Assembly: GCF_964355755.1 (NCBI RefSeq) | Contig: NC_092680.1 | Span: forward strand, 17,585,001 to 17,649,000 | Origin: Antedon mediterranea | Taxonomy: Eukaryota; Echinodermata; Crinoidea; Comatulida; Antedonidae | Reading direction: 5' to 3' | Length of the DNA: 64,000 bases | Shown: positions 33,307 to 48,300 of the stretch, one piece after another | Numbering within the stretch: the stretch's first letter is position 1 | How the letters are laid out: each line of letters opens with the position of its first letter | Position numbers and translations under genes: made by a program | Notes under the pieces: generated by a model | Seen by the model: the letters and a program-made list of their open reading frames with translations, nothing else | Told to the model about the DNA's origin: nothing | Databases searched by the model: none

Positions 33307-34580
33307 TTACACATTCACAGGTTCTAATTTGTTATTGTTTTCTAGGCCTACTGCGTTTATCACCTCAGCTGAAGCGTTTATTGGTGACGCGTTTTCAGTT
33401 TGCTCATCAACTTTTAAACACTGCCGTTGGCTAGTATTGCTTGTTTCTATAACTTTGCCACTTTCTTCATTCTGTATCGTTGCAGTAACAACACATTTGT
33501 TAGGCTGCAAACTTTTACCGGGAATTGTTAATGTATTTCCGTATGAGAGTTCTAAAGCATCGATTTCAGATTCCGTTTTTGACTGCCTACGGCTGTTACC
33601 TCTACTACGGTAAGATTGCGATGCTTGGCCAATCACCATTTTCAGTTTATATAGACGCCATGCTCGTTGCAGAACCTTTGCAGCCGTTGCGCGTTTCTTT
33701 ATCTGCAGTGTAGATGTCGTTGGTTTGTAACTTTCTCTTCCAGGGAACGATTCGTTAAATCTTTCCTGCATTTGTTTCTGCAATTTATTGAATTCTTCCG
33801 TTTCTTCGATTGATCCGAGTACACGCTTTGTCAACGCGTAGAGCACATCCAAGCAATGCAGTTTTGTATCGTCATAAATCGGCAAATCAAGACCTGCTAT
33901 TTTAATATTATTTGGTTTTGCAAGCCTTAATGGTGGACCAAGCTCATTGCAAAAGTCTGATAAACTTTCGTATGAAATGAACTGAGTTGCTAACGGATCG
34001 AACCGCTCCCAAACCTGGTAGAACATTACAAAATCATCTTCTGTAATCCCAACCTCCTCCTGTGCATGCGCTTGACTAAAGTTCTCAAGTATTACAGCAA
34101 TATACATATTAATAACGACAAGAAATGTAATTATTAAAAACGACATAAAATATAAGATAGCAAATAATCTGCTTCCACAGTTTCCGTTCGGATGCGTTCC
34201 GTAATTGGGATCACAATCCGGTGGAGACGTCATCAGTGGTTCTAAAACGTCATTCCAACCAGCAGACGTCGCGACTCGAAATAACAATAGTACACTATTT
34301 GGCCACGTCTCAAAGTTAACGACGTCGTCAATCGCACCGTCGTGTTTAACATGACCAAACTGTACCATACCGATAATAGAGTATATAAACACAATAAGAA
34401 ATAGCAATGAACCAATGTTGAATAATGCAGGTAATGATATTACTAGAGCAAAAAGTAGTTTTCGAATTCCTTTTGCAGCCTTAATTAGTCGTAGAACTCG
34501 TCCAATTCGAAATAAACGTAGCACACGGAGTAACGTTGGATTTATAATGGTATCCGACAATACATCATCAAGCACAATAC
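33307..34580 (-). CDS. NaV2 last exon: DIV-S4 to C-terminus
   Basis: S4 [20 protein letters not shown] with regularly spaced arginines, filter [17 protein letters not shown] with the alanine, S6 [22 protein letters not shown]-hand-like [17 protein letters not shown], and IQ motif [15 protein letters not shown] short serine-rich tail ends in TAA at 33307. Confidence 0.97.
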
Positions 34581-37500
34581 CTAGAAAATGAATAAAAACA
34601 TTGACCATTGCTACTGTATAATATTTCAGCGCTAGTTGAATTCAATCCAAAAATTTATAAATATAACAATGTAGATCTGTATTACATTGGTGGTAAACAT
34701 GTTTGCAGTTGCGTGTTGGGTTTAGCGGCACCGGTCAACAAAATTCCACTGAATAGAACAATACGGAGGGATTTGCTGCCTTTTTAAGGGTTTGCCGTAA
34801 ACTAGTGCGAAGACCATTTCATTTACAAAATACAGCGGGGTATCTTAAGGTCTGCACGAGTGATATACGATAAATTAAATCTATTTAAAAAAACTAAATA
34901 CACGTACTTACCTAAAATTGAAAGGGTTACGACAACAAAGTCGAATGTATTCCAAGGAACTTTGAAATAGTGCCAACGAAGGCCAATGAATTTCATTATA
35001 GCCTCGATCGAAAAAATCACCGTAAAAGCGATGTTTAGAATTCGCAAAACGTCCGTTATCAACTGGTCTTGTTGGTAATGCTCTATCATCATCGCTATCA
35101 TGTTTAAGAAGATTATACACACTATGGCAATCTCAAAACGTGTGCTTGTTACCAAATCGTACATGTACACCTGGACGGTATTCTGTTGGAAAAGGAATAA
35201 CAGTATATCAGTGAATGGAAAGGATGTAAAAAATAAATGATACAATTCTACTATACCTAAATGAAATACTGTTGAAACCAAAATTATAAATATAATAAAT
35301 ATTTGTTGAAAAAACAAATATTTTATACTATAATAAGTAAAGACAACGAAAAATAAAATTAAACTACTACTGATATCGTGATACATAATGCGCCACACTT
35401 GAAGAACGACATTGAACAATTAAACAGTTTAGGGTAGGTTTATGGATTTATAATTAATGGAACAACCTTATAAGGAACGAGTTAGCGGTAGAAAGAAATG
35501 CCTTATAAGGTAAGAGTTAGTGGTAGAAATGAAAACAATACTTTAGTATAATAACATGCTACACACATTAAATTAAATAATGAACTTAAAATATAATTAC
35601 ATTTAAAACGTTCTTCATGAATAATATTTGACAGAAATATTCTACACAGAAATGTTCCAATAGAAAAAATAGCTAACCGGTAAACGTATAGTTTTGTCAG
35701 GAAGAGTGATCCTTGGTTTGATAAACACGATATTTTTACATTTTACATCATGACACATAAGCAAAAAATATATATACTATTTGTAGAATGATGTAATATA
35801 ATGAATATTAATTGATTCTATTGACTGACTGACACTTAGTATCAATACTTACATTTGACTGGAGTATGATAAAAGAAAATAACAATAAAATATCAGTGAA
35901 AGGTCATAAACAAAATGAAGTATTTTTCTTTTATAAAAAACACCTCACTTCTAGAGCCCCAACGACCAGTTTAATATATACTTTTAATGTATTGCATCGT
36001 TTAGTTTGTGTTGTTTGCATGATTTCGCTTATGGTCATCATCGGCAATTTAAATAATGTCGGCTATTAGTAATTGGTTACATCTTATTTTCGACTTACCG
36101 TTGGTTTTTTCAACTGTTTCTTTGGCTTACGGATTCCAATACGTCGCATTGTCGAGTAATAGTTTTTTTGGTTGTTTGTTAAAAACATGTCGAGAGTACT
36201 ATCTCCTTCATACTAAATACAAAATCACAAAAGTATTGACATAGAACATTAAACATTAAATTAGGCAGGTGTTTTCTTGAAAATAATACTGTAGTATTAA
36301 ATTAATGGCGCTGCATAGGTAATAGTTAGAGCGCCCTCTATATCGTCACACAAAAATGTTCCTTTTCTCTTGTTTAAAGCTCTGTCTACACTTCAAACTT
36401 TGTGATGTGCCTATATATGAACATGATGACGTCAGATAACTACCATATTAAAACATATCACTACCATATTTAAGCATATCCATACCATATTTGGGCACAT
36501 CACACCTTTTTGTCAAAGTAGTTTGATAGTGACAGAGCTTTAGGCACACTGACATTTTATTCATCGCAGACCGAAATCTTAATATATTTTAATACACAAG
36601 GGAATGTTCCTAAATCACACTGTTAAGCTTAAACAATAAAATAATACAGTATAGTACCTTTTTCTTAAGTTTATTAAAGTTATCAATGATCACACCGATG
36701 AATAGATTCAACGTCAGGAAAGATCCAAGCACGATGAAGACAACGAAAAACAAATAAGCGATGAAATTTGCTTCTCTTGACGGTTGCTGGTCAATCTAAC
36801 ATAAACAAGACATTGATAAGTTATATTATTTATTTAGTTATTCATACGACGGCCGGATCCGGTCACTCAGATACGGTTGATAAAATCCACGCAAGGATTC
36901 CTAAAAGATTACTATATACCCATGTTAAAAATGTTCTCCGGCCAACGAATAAGATAAAGACGTATTATATTTGTATATAATGTACAATAAAATAAATAAG
37001 ATAAATAATGACAAACAAAATGTCATACAGCAAGAAATATCTGCAAAAATAATACTTACCCCTCTGGCATCCACACTCGCTTGCATAACTTCCATCCATC
37101 CTTCAAATGTAGCCTTTAAGAGAAAAGCAGTATTTATTAGATTATTAATTTTGTTAATCTAAGTGATATAACATTGCGGCTTTAAAATAAATTATCCAGG
37201 TTTTACTGTCCAAAATCCGATGGTATTAATCAGTAACCTCTAGGACACAAGAAGATAGTATTTTTGTATCATAGCAAACTACTACAATTACGGCCATACT
37301 GCGTTGAAACACTCTCGTCAGATCACCAAACTACACCGGGGTACGGTGGGTATCTTTGCTAATATATCAAAAAAAGTACCATTGAACGACCGTGCGTACT
37401 ATTGCACGCTATGTGACCCAGATTCGTCCAATCGAATGACAGGAATTTATTAAGGTGTTATATAGTATTGAAGACGACTCACCACTTGAAAGAGAGCAAC

Positions 37501-40500
37501 GTAGCCATTAATAACAGTATCAAAATTAATATTTGTATTTATCCAAGTGTAATTCTTATAAATACATTCCGTTTTATTATCGACAATATCAATGGATAGA
37601 ATTTCTCCGTCATCATCTACACATTTGAAGAATCTGCCACCAAAAAACTGAACCCCAACAATGCTGAATATAAGCCAGAATACTAGGCAAACCAGAAGCA
37701 CATTTCCAATGGCTGGAATAGCATGGGCCAGCGCGTTCACTACAATCTGACGAAACAAAAAATAGACTAGTAATTTAGGAAAAATGGTACATTATGTGTT
37801 ATCATATCTATACACCTTACTTAAAATACAGGCGTCACAACGTGATACATTCTCTATAAAGCTCTGTCTACACTATCAAAGTAGTTTGGAAAAAAAAATG
37901 TGCCCAAATATTATAGTGAAATGCACAAATATGGTCGTAATATATGACATCATCATGTCCATAATTATGGGACAACACATATTTGTTGTCACATAGTGTA
38001 GACAGAGATTTACAGAAGTTGTTGGTTGTTGCTGAAAAATCTGACCCATTTTTGTTTTGTGCCTGAAATTATTGAGGAAAAGTAACGTATACCAACCTTC
38101 ATGCCTTGCCATCTTGATATGGCTCGAAGTGGTCGCAAGGCCCTCAACGTTCGGAGTGATCGAAACGCTGTCAAATTGCCTAAACCCATAGCATCAGCCA
38201 ACAAACTCAGTATTGATATCTATAAAACAACATAATAATAATAATTCGATTCGATCCAGTTACCAGAGAAAACTCTAGGTGACGTTAGGTTTTTTGTTTA
38301 CTGTGTTCACGCACATGCGTTTTGTACGGAACAAATGTAATATCGTTACCGTATATATAATATTATTTTAATGTATTGTTTGAAGGTTTGAATGGCGAAA
38401 TCAGATGTCGATATACATTTTGCGAAAGAACTGTTGAGTTTCTCGACGTTTCGGAAATGGAAAGACATTATCACTCATAAGGACGATCAAAGCATATTGA
38501 TCGAAACGTCGAGAAACTCAACAGTTCTTTTCAGAACTAATATACGTGGTGTACCGCAACATTTATATCAACATTATTTTAATGATTTTCGGAAAATGTG
38601 AAACGTTTGGGAAGTACTGTATGTAGAAATATGAAATTACTTCCTAATATTATATAAATAATAATAATAAAAGTATGAAAACGAACAAATAAATAATCGT
38701 GTTTTAACTTACAATAACAATTACAAAATCCAGCCAGCACCAAAAACTAGAGAAATATTTCTTGAATCCTAAACCTATCCATTTTATGACCATTTCCAGT
38801 GTAAATATTACAATGAAGACATAATTTAATATGTTTAAAACGTTATCCAAAGTTGAGTTTTCTTCTAAATAGATATCTTCAAATGTCTATAACAAAAGTA
38901 ATAAGAATACACAAATGAATATTAAATGTGCTACTATCTAGTGGATAGAAGGTAGCTTGTTAGAGAAGAAGAATAATGAGAAAAAAAAGAAGATTGTGAA
39001 GGAGAATGAGCTGGAAAAGAAGGTCGAGAAAGAGAATCAAAAGGAGAACAATTTGAAAGAGACTAAAAACAGAAAATGAGTAGGACCAGAGAAGAACTAT
39101 GAGGAGAATAACAGAAAGAGAGAGAGAGAGAGAGATAGAAAGAAAAGAAGAAGTAGGTGTAGAATTAAGGGAAAAGAAGAAAGAAAATAAAAGGGTAAAA
39201 GGAGAAGAAAGAACGAGTGAAGTGAAGTAAGAGGAGATAAAAGAGAAGGATAAGGAGGAGAGGGAGAAGTAAGAGGAGAATGAGAAGGAATAGCATGAAG
39301 AGAATAAGAAGAAGTAGTGGGATGAGAATGAGAAGATTTAGTAGGAGGATAATGAGGAGATAGAGTATTAGGAAGAGAATGAGGAATAGGCCTAGTAGGA
39401 GGAGAATTTGAAGGGGAAGTAAGAAGTGAATGAGAAGGAGTAGTAGTAGGAGAATGAGAGGAAAATAAGAAGTGAATGAGAAGTTGTAGTAGGATTGGAA
39501 TGAGTAGTAATAGTAAGAGGAGAATGAAAGATAAAAGGGAGAATGAGAAAGAGAAGTAAAAGGAGAATGAGGAGTAGTAGGAGGAGAATGAGAAGGAGAA
39601 GTAAAAGGAGAATGAGAAAGAGAAGTAAGATGAGAATGAGAATGAGAAGAGGAGAAAGAGAAGGAGTAGTAGGAAGATAATTACAAGGAGTAGTAAGAGG
39701 AAAATGAGAAGAAGAAGTAAGAGGAGAATAAGAAGAAGTAGTGGGAAGAGAATGAGAAGGAGAAATGAGAGGAGAATGAGAAGGAGTAGTAGGAAGAGAA
39801 TGAGAAGAAGAAGTAAGAGGAGAATGAGAAGAAGAAGTAAGAGGAGAATGAGAAGAAGAAGTAAGAGGAGTGGGAAGAGAATGAGAAGGAAAAGTAAGAG
39901 GAGAATTAGAAGGAGTAGTAGGAAGAGAATTAGAAGGAGTAGTAAGAGGAAAATGAGAAGAAGTAAGAGGAGAATGAAAAGGAGTAGTGGGAAGAGAATG
40001 AGAAGGAGAAGTCAGAAGAGAATGAGAAGGAGTAGTAGGAAGAGAATTAGAAGGAGTAGTAAGAGGAGAATGAGAAGAAGAAGTAAGAGGAGAATGAGAA
40101 GGAATAGTAGGAAGAGAATGAGAAGGAGTTGTAAGAGGAAAATGAGAAGGAGAAGTAAGAGGAGAATGAGAAAGAGTAGTGGAAAGAGAATGAGAAGTAA
40201 GAGGAGAATGAAAAGGAGTAGTGGGAAGAGAATGAGAAGAAGAAGTAAGAGGAGAATGAGAAGGAGTAGTGGGAAGAGAATGAGGAGAAGTAGTAAGAGG
40301 AGAATGAGAAGGAGTAGTAGGAAGAGAATGAGAAGGAGAAGTAAGAGGAAAATGAGAAGAAGAAGTAAGAGGAGAATGAGAAGGAAAAGTAAGAGGAAAA
40401 TGAGGAGAAAAAAGGAGAATGAGAAAGAGTAGTATGAGGAGAATGAGAAGGAGTAGTATGAAGAGAATGAGAAGGAGAAGTAAGAGGAGAATGAGAAGGA

Positions 40501-42240
40501 GAAATAGGAGGAGAATAACAAATCAAGAACTTACCAATGTTATACTGCTAGCAAATATTGTAAGCAGAATAAAAGACTCGAAGATTTTGTGTTCGACAAT
40601 GATGTTGGCAACTAGTCTAGTTTTCATCCACGTTTTACCACAAGATGTTTCTGAGAGCTCTTGAAGTTTTGGAAACTTTCTCAGACAAAATGCGTTACAT
40701 TTAACCGGAAAACAATCTTCAGCCTTCATTGTTCTAATGACGTCGTCTTCTTCATCATCTATAACAGCGGCTTCCTTTCCGTTTTTGTCTTTTCCAACCT
40801 CGCTCTCTCCAGTTTCTTCATTTGTAGTAATGCGTGTTTCTGTGCGTGGCACATCTAAATTGCTATCAAAGGATACAGACCGCCGTGCATTGTTTCCACT
40901 CTAAAAAATACTATACTATAAAGCACTGCTCTCAAAACTTTGTGTACCAAAGCATACAAATGATGTCGGTCAACAAAAGTACAAACAACTACAATCAATG
41001 TGCAAAATCTCTGGCTTTTTAGACACATAACGAGTTACCGGACTTTCCTGTATTCACAGTGAACGACGGGTAAGGATCCTCCTCCCAAATTATGCCCATG
41101 ACGTGTATACATTAAATCATTCATTAATAATCACGCGTAACGGTTTGTAATTAGCGCCATTACAGAACAAACCATGGATACATTCGGTCATTGTTGAGTG
41201 ACAACTGGTTCTTTACACTTTATAAAAAAAATCATATTCAACTAAAATAGAATGTATAATTTAATAGGAGCTAATAATTTAATTAGCTATAAATATTTTT
41301 ACATTCCTTGAAAATATGTTTTGCTATTATGAGGGGAGGTGAAAGCGAAGGTAGAGGAAGGGGATATGTAGTGGATCTTAGAATTGGCAAACAAGCATGG
41401 CAAACACCAAGCTTCAGTGCCACATTCAATGAAATGATAGTAACTTTAGTAATGATTTCTATATCTTGAACCAAACACGTAATCCGTCTCTCTGGACAAA
41501 TCATTAACCTGAATCCACACACCACCTTATCATAATTTTATTATTTTATAATTATCGAATACTATATTATTTATCATGTGATTATATTTATTTGAGTGTG
41601 GAAAACCAATAAAACAAACAAACAAACCTGGTTATTATTACCATTTCTTTTTTTCTCTATGAATTTGATATATTTGTATTTTCTATTGTGTCGAATTTCT
41701 AATAAATAATAAATAAATAAATAAATAAATTGCCCATGTGACATGTAAGGTTTACCTGTACGCTGTTATTACTGCCATTTCTTGACATCATTGGTGTTCC
41801 TTGATTGCCGTTAGACAGAATGGAATGGATGGATTTGGATTTGGAGACTAGTGATTCATTAGATGCTAGTACATTATTATCTTCATCTTTGTTTACAGGG
41901 AATACTTTCATCTCAATTATTTCTAATTAGAAAAAAAATATTAGCATGTTTTATAGTGATAAAGAAGGGCGATTATAAAGTTCGATTCTTTTTGACATAT
42001 AATGTGTGTATAACGAACGTATACGTTCTGTTTTATAATGTGGATTTAAGGACAATAGCAGATCTAGACCTGGAAAGAAGCCGACGACGAAAAGGCTTTA
42101 GAGAACTATGTTTACATCCGTTTCTTGTTAACAAACTAAAAAACTCGTTAATTTAAAAGATAGTCGCGTTCATCAAACTTACAATGCATAGATTCATTAG
42201 GTTTTTGTTTGTACATGCCCATTCGTAAGTATGAATTATT

Positions 42241-42322
<82 letters not shown>

Positions 42323-45300
42323 CAGGTTAGCTAACAACTATTTTGTAGTTTCTAAACAGTCTAATTAATACCAGAAATTACATTGTGTAAGCGCTGGTGA
42401 GATAGAGACAAATCCATAAATCAATTGCTAAAACATGCTACAGCTACACTGCTGAAGAAAAAGATACATGGCGAAAAGGTGTAGATATAATTGGACAGTC
42501 TGTCAGAAGACGCCGTAGTGAGTTAAAACAGTTGATACTTACTTGGTAGATTTGGATCTTGTCTAGCAGGTGACGCATGTGAATCACTGTCACCATCGTT
42601 TGCTTTACATTGACTAACGACTATCACTACATCACACGGTGGCTTGCTTTCATTGCCACTGGAGGAAACATTATCCTTAGATTCATTAACTTTGTCACTA
42701 ACTCTGTTCTGTTTTCGGCAACATTTACATATAAACATAAAGAATCTTTTAATCTTTAAGAAAGCCAGGTTTAAACGTGATTCTTCGGGGGAACTGTTGA
42801 GACTCAGATCATTCGCAAAGGAGTTGAGCAGCAACGCCAGAAACAAATTCAATATCTGAAAAAAGAATGTTTGAATTTATTAAAGTCGTGTTTCTTATGG
42901 AAATGCACTGTTGAGAATTAATTGGACTTTTATCTGAAGCATGAAACACGCAAGCATATTTATTTGTAGCCTAGACAACAAACTTCTGAGTTGCACATCA
43001 TGCTCTTTATTAAAATTCAAATAATAGATAAAAATCAACGGTTCGTTGTGGTTTTTTACATAAGAATGTGTGTTAATCAATATAAACACAATCATAATTT
43101 GTGTACAAATAAGTTTGTAATAAAGCACTTTGTTCTCTTGTCTTATATGACACTCAATTAACACCATTATTGTTCTGTCGCCGACTCTACACGTTTCTCT
43201 TTAATCCACTGTTACAAATATTTTATCGGAAAACGACGAAATACGTACTTTGATGCTTTGTGTTTCGTAATCTTCCTCTTAATCGGGAAAGCTATAGCAA
43301 GACACAGGCCATACCAAACCAAATTTAAGAAAGGCACTGAAATAATGTTTCACTTACCATGATATTACCGATGATGAGAGTTAAAATAAAGACAATTATA
43401 CAGGTGCCAGGATTGGATGCCCGCATGCAATCGTACAAAGGTTCTATCCACTCTCCACACAGGATTCGAAACACCATCATAAGAGAATGATGAAAGTCTT
43501 TGAAATTCCACCTGGGAACAATTCCTTCTTCAAAATTACTATCAATATAGTCTCCACCAAACAGTTGCATTCCGATGACAGCGAATATATAAATAATGAT
43601 GAGGAGCACCAAAGAGAGGTTTCCGACCGCTGCCATGGTGGTGCCGATAATGGACAGAAGAACCCGCATGGTCGTCCATGACTGGGCTAGCTTTAGGACA
43701 CGAAGCTGTCGAAGATTGATTTCAACATTAACAATTATGATTTATTTATAGTCAAAATTTGTTATTAGTCATTTTATTATTAGATTTCATTCCGAATAAT
43801 GTATTTCTCATAATATGGCATTTGTCAAAAATTGTCTTAATATCGTCTAAATTGTAGATTGTCATTATGAGATACAAGCCCACCACATACTGTCAACAAC
43901 CATTCAATTCGAGACGTCAATTGACTATAACTAATACTCGGAAAAAAAACCTATTATTTTGTATTCTCATTTGTTGTATATTGTTATTATCAAACATATT
44001 CATATTCTCAATTTTAGAATATGGCGTAGGTGCGGAAGCTACCACTACGCTGATGGTGTAGGCATGTGCAAATGTTGTTTATGCTATATTATGTTCATGT
44101 AATCAACATATGGGTACTTACCAAACGAAATGTCCGTAGCACCGATAAACCACCACCTTCATAGCCTGATAGAAATACCTCGATCAAGCTAACACATACA
44201 ATGACCAGATCAAACAGGTTCCAGCTACTTTTAAAGTAGTTGAAATCAAGCGCTATTATTTTGGCTATACATTCCACAGTGAAGATAATAGTAAATATCT
44301 AAAAATGAAAATGATGTTATTAATACTAAATTATTATTATTTATTTAATATTGATTTTGGACTCATAACAAAATAAAGATCTTCCTTCAAAAATCAGAAT
44401 AAAAATAAATTAAATAATTCCAGTTCAGTCGCCTCACATTATGTTTTCCTATCCTAAACTTTTCCAAAGAATTCTATCTCTTGTTGGATATCTTAATTCC
44501 ATCAAAGTCGTTCAAAGACTCAAGACAACTTTGCATAACCCTTGAACGGTTGGTCTATCTTATTGATTGCCTATAATTTGCTTTCATAAATCATATGCTA
44601 ACATAGTTCTTAGTTTTGTTTATTTTAGTTGCGAATGTTCATATTTTAACAAGAGATTCGAACATCATATTGGTTAATAGTAATCTGTCAACAATTTTTT
44701 TTCTTACCGTATTTCCGATATTTAATATCTGAAGTAGTGTAGGACTAATGCCATAATGGTCCATTCCAAGAAATATTGTATTTACAAAAATACATATTGT
44801 GATGAAAAGGTCAAACAGCGGGTCAAGCACTACCCACGAAACTGCTAACTTAAACTGTCGCCAACAGCGGTAAATTGGTGCCGATAACTTGATGTTTCGT
44901 CGACAACACAAGCAACACCAAGTATAATTGCAAATATGTATATAATCGCTATCTTTTACTATATGTGCTGATTTATCTAAAAGCAAAAACAAAATTGTAT
45001 TCTTTCTGATAGGTTGGACACAGTATACATATTATACATATATATTTTACAATATATTATTATATGTGCTTTTTTGCGATTCTATCTATCTAGTCTATAC
45101 AAATGGTAGTGTAAAATATTAAAGGTATTAATGCTTCAGTGTGGACTATTATGTCGAGTGTAAAACTTGTACACTCTTATTCGATAGCGACGACGCTTGC
45201 AATTGACGATTTCTATTGCGTTTTCAATTGGAGGCGCTTATTCGATTGCGATGCTTATTAGACTCTGACGCCTATTGGATCATTTGTGGTACTTCACTAG

Positions 45301-48300
45301 CATCTGAAACGTGCTTTATAGATTCATTCGATCTGTTTCTCTTTACCAAAACTCCACAGTAGTTATACAATAATAAAAAGTTCATAGCTTAACATGTTCA
45401 ATCAAAAATCAATAACGAATGAATGTATAATGAGTAGTACTTAGATTGTGACGCCATTACTAACTTACCGTCTGCCTGGTTGCCATCTCTGTTAACATTT
45501 ATTACAGAAAACATGTCTACGGAATCTCCATATCTAGCCTGAAACAAGATGTTAAACGTATTGAGGCGAGACCAATCATTAGCAATGTTAATACCATGGA
45601 GAAAAACATTTTCTCCATGGTATTTATACAAACTCATAACAACATCATCCATATTGTCGCTAGCACCACCAACTGACAACAAGTCGAAGATAGATAGTGG
45701 CATGGTGTAAATAACATATGACCTAAAATATCTTACATCATGTATTGTAAATAAACTGTAACACAACGCTTTGAAGTAATACAGAATACATTATAATAGA
45801 ATTTGTTCTTATAGCAACTTCCAATCAGGGGATCAATAATGTTATAATGTTCTTTATTATGATAATGCACTACAGTCCGTTTGGGCAAGGTAAATCAATC
45901 TCCAATTCAAAGTATTGGATTAGCAAACAACAACAATGAATTACAACACTCCAATGTTCCTCTCAATAAAATAAATACCTAGGTTTACTATAACATTATT
46001 TAGAGAACAAAAACAAACTGCAAACAAAATTACAAACTGTATGAAAACAAATTCCAAATGAAGAAACTATAACGTCTCGCTGTAAATCAGTATGTTATTA
46101 AAAACAACCTTTAAACAAAACCGTCAATAGAGTCACAAAGTTGTCGCGCGCAAAAGCATACCATTTTCATCATCAGTTGAACGCGCACAGCAATTTTGGA
46201 ATCGGTGGGTTGAATGGCTATATAGTTTGAATAGCAATGAAACATCAGAAAAATAAATATTATGTGCAACTACAATTACCACAATATATTTTAAAAATTA
46301 AACGGATATAAAAAGGAACAAAAACAAGGGGTGGTGTGAGGGTGGAAATGAAATGTGCGGAACATCAAAATCCATTCTGATTTGTAACTTACATCATCAT
46401 CTTCTTCTTCAAGTAAATCCTTAGTTGTGGTTTAATAAAAGTATAATTAAAAGTAACTTGTTAAAAAGTTCAATGACACTATGTCTATGTTTTTTTATTG
46501 GATGCTTAGCATTATTGTGAACATTTATTTCCTCATGTGCACTTTCAAGAACCTATAGTACAGTATCATCTTTCAAGGCGAGTAGGGTTACCTTGGTGTA
46601 CTAGCACACATAGCCATAGTGACACACAGCCACTACTTAAAACTACTACTTGTAGGGCTCCTAGTACCGTAACCGTTGATGAAGACACTCCATTACAGGA
46701 TTATCCTATGGGACAGGAACACACCTATGGGACAGGAACACACCTATGGGACAGGAACACACCTATGGGACAAGAACACACCTATGGGACAGGGAACACG
46801 CCTATTAAAGATGTATTGTCTCCCTGAAACAATAATTCTTAAAAATGTGTTGGCTGAATATGCAATTTAAATGCGACAAAATAGTTATTCACTTCGACCA
46901 AAAATTTGATTATTTACATGAAAAAACTGTAATTTAAAGCAAAAAAAATTATTTTGTCATTTTATAAGTGAAAACATAATTTTGTTCTATTGATTAACGT
47001 TATTAAACTTCAAAATGGCCTATTCAAAGTTCTATTTTATTAAACTTCATTTTTCATGTTTTTAAGGGACAATACATCTTTAAGGAAAGACTTTGTTTTG
47101 AAACTGTCCCATTGTAGTAATCTTCTATCTCAGTTTTCAAAAGAAAGTATGGATTTACCTCATTTCTAACTTCTTTTACTGTTTCTTCATTTGTTCCATC
47201 TTGCTTAATGTCATCAGTACTATCTTCAGGTTTATTTGTTTCTTGCTGTAGTTTCTGTTGTTCTAATAGTTTTTGTTTTCTTAATCTTAATTTTCGTTTT
47301 CGTTCAGCCATCTTTCGCAACTTCTCAGCATCCATTGTCATTACTGATTCTTTTTCTTTTTTGATATCTTTTTTCTGAAATGATTATCAGGAGGGCACTT
47401 ATTTACTTATTACCAATCAGCTCATTATTATTATTATTATTGCTGAGAATGCTAATGTATTTATAGAGAGTTCCACAAACAATGTCGTCTCAAGGCCGAT
47501 GAACAATAGTATCTTTATAATAATATCTGCGTGTCCGTCCGGTATTATTCAGAGACTAGGGTCGCAAAGTCTTCAAACTTGGTGGGTGGGTGCAGCTCGG
47601 TATAGGAAAGAAGTGTTTGTCTGCGTTTGTTAGGTCGTCAAGGTCCCCCTCCCCACCCCCTTATTGAATCATGTGGGTACAGATAGACCTGCTCTTGTCA
47701 CAATAAATATTGTGGATTTCATTCTAATATAGGCCTATCATTATCGGTGATAATGGTGATAATGATGTTGTTATCTTTCATGATTTAATTACCATGATGA
47801 TGTATTGTTGATGATGATGACACGGTGATGACTACACAATAACGGTAAAGACAGGTGTATTATAAACATACCCCGCTATCAACTTCTTCCGTATAAGCCA
47901 TAGAAACAACAGCTAACATAAGGTTTATCAGGTAAAAAGCACCTAACATGGTTGTCATCAGAAAGTATAACATGTTCCATGGCCCTGCTGCTCGAATAAC
48001 CTGCAATTAATAAAAACAAACAGCCTCAAATTATTATTTGATATTAAAAATAAATAGGCCTTTATTCACAAGGCATTACTATTAAAATATCATCTTTTAA
48101 TTGTTCGTTTTAAGCATTGACAACAAAAGCTTTATAAAGCAAAATCGTACAACATACAAAGTCTATATTAATCTCCTTAAAACATATTTAATCTATAAAG
48201 TAAATCCAATTGTTTTGATTGTAATGTAGCGTGTTCAATAGATACAGTAAAATTAAATTGATTGAAATTCCCAAAAGAAATTAATATCCTATTCCTGCAA

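Noticed and set aside
33329-33713. Plus-strand frames opposite the channel C-terminus
   Set aside because: Antisense shadows of the last channel exon.
39704-40526. Long open frames in a purine tract: arginine/serine-rich on the + strand, leucine/serine-rich on the - strand
   Set aside because: They are translations of the GAGAATGAGAAGG minisatellite, exist in several frames at once, and lie in a channel intron.
46537-46870. Two overlapping frames with [10 protein letters not shown]-type repeats
   Set aside because: Products of the 19-bp minisatellite and a SINE fragment.
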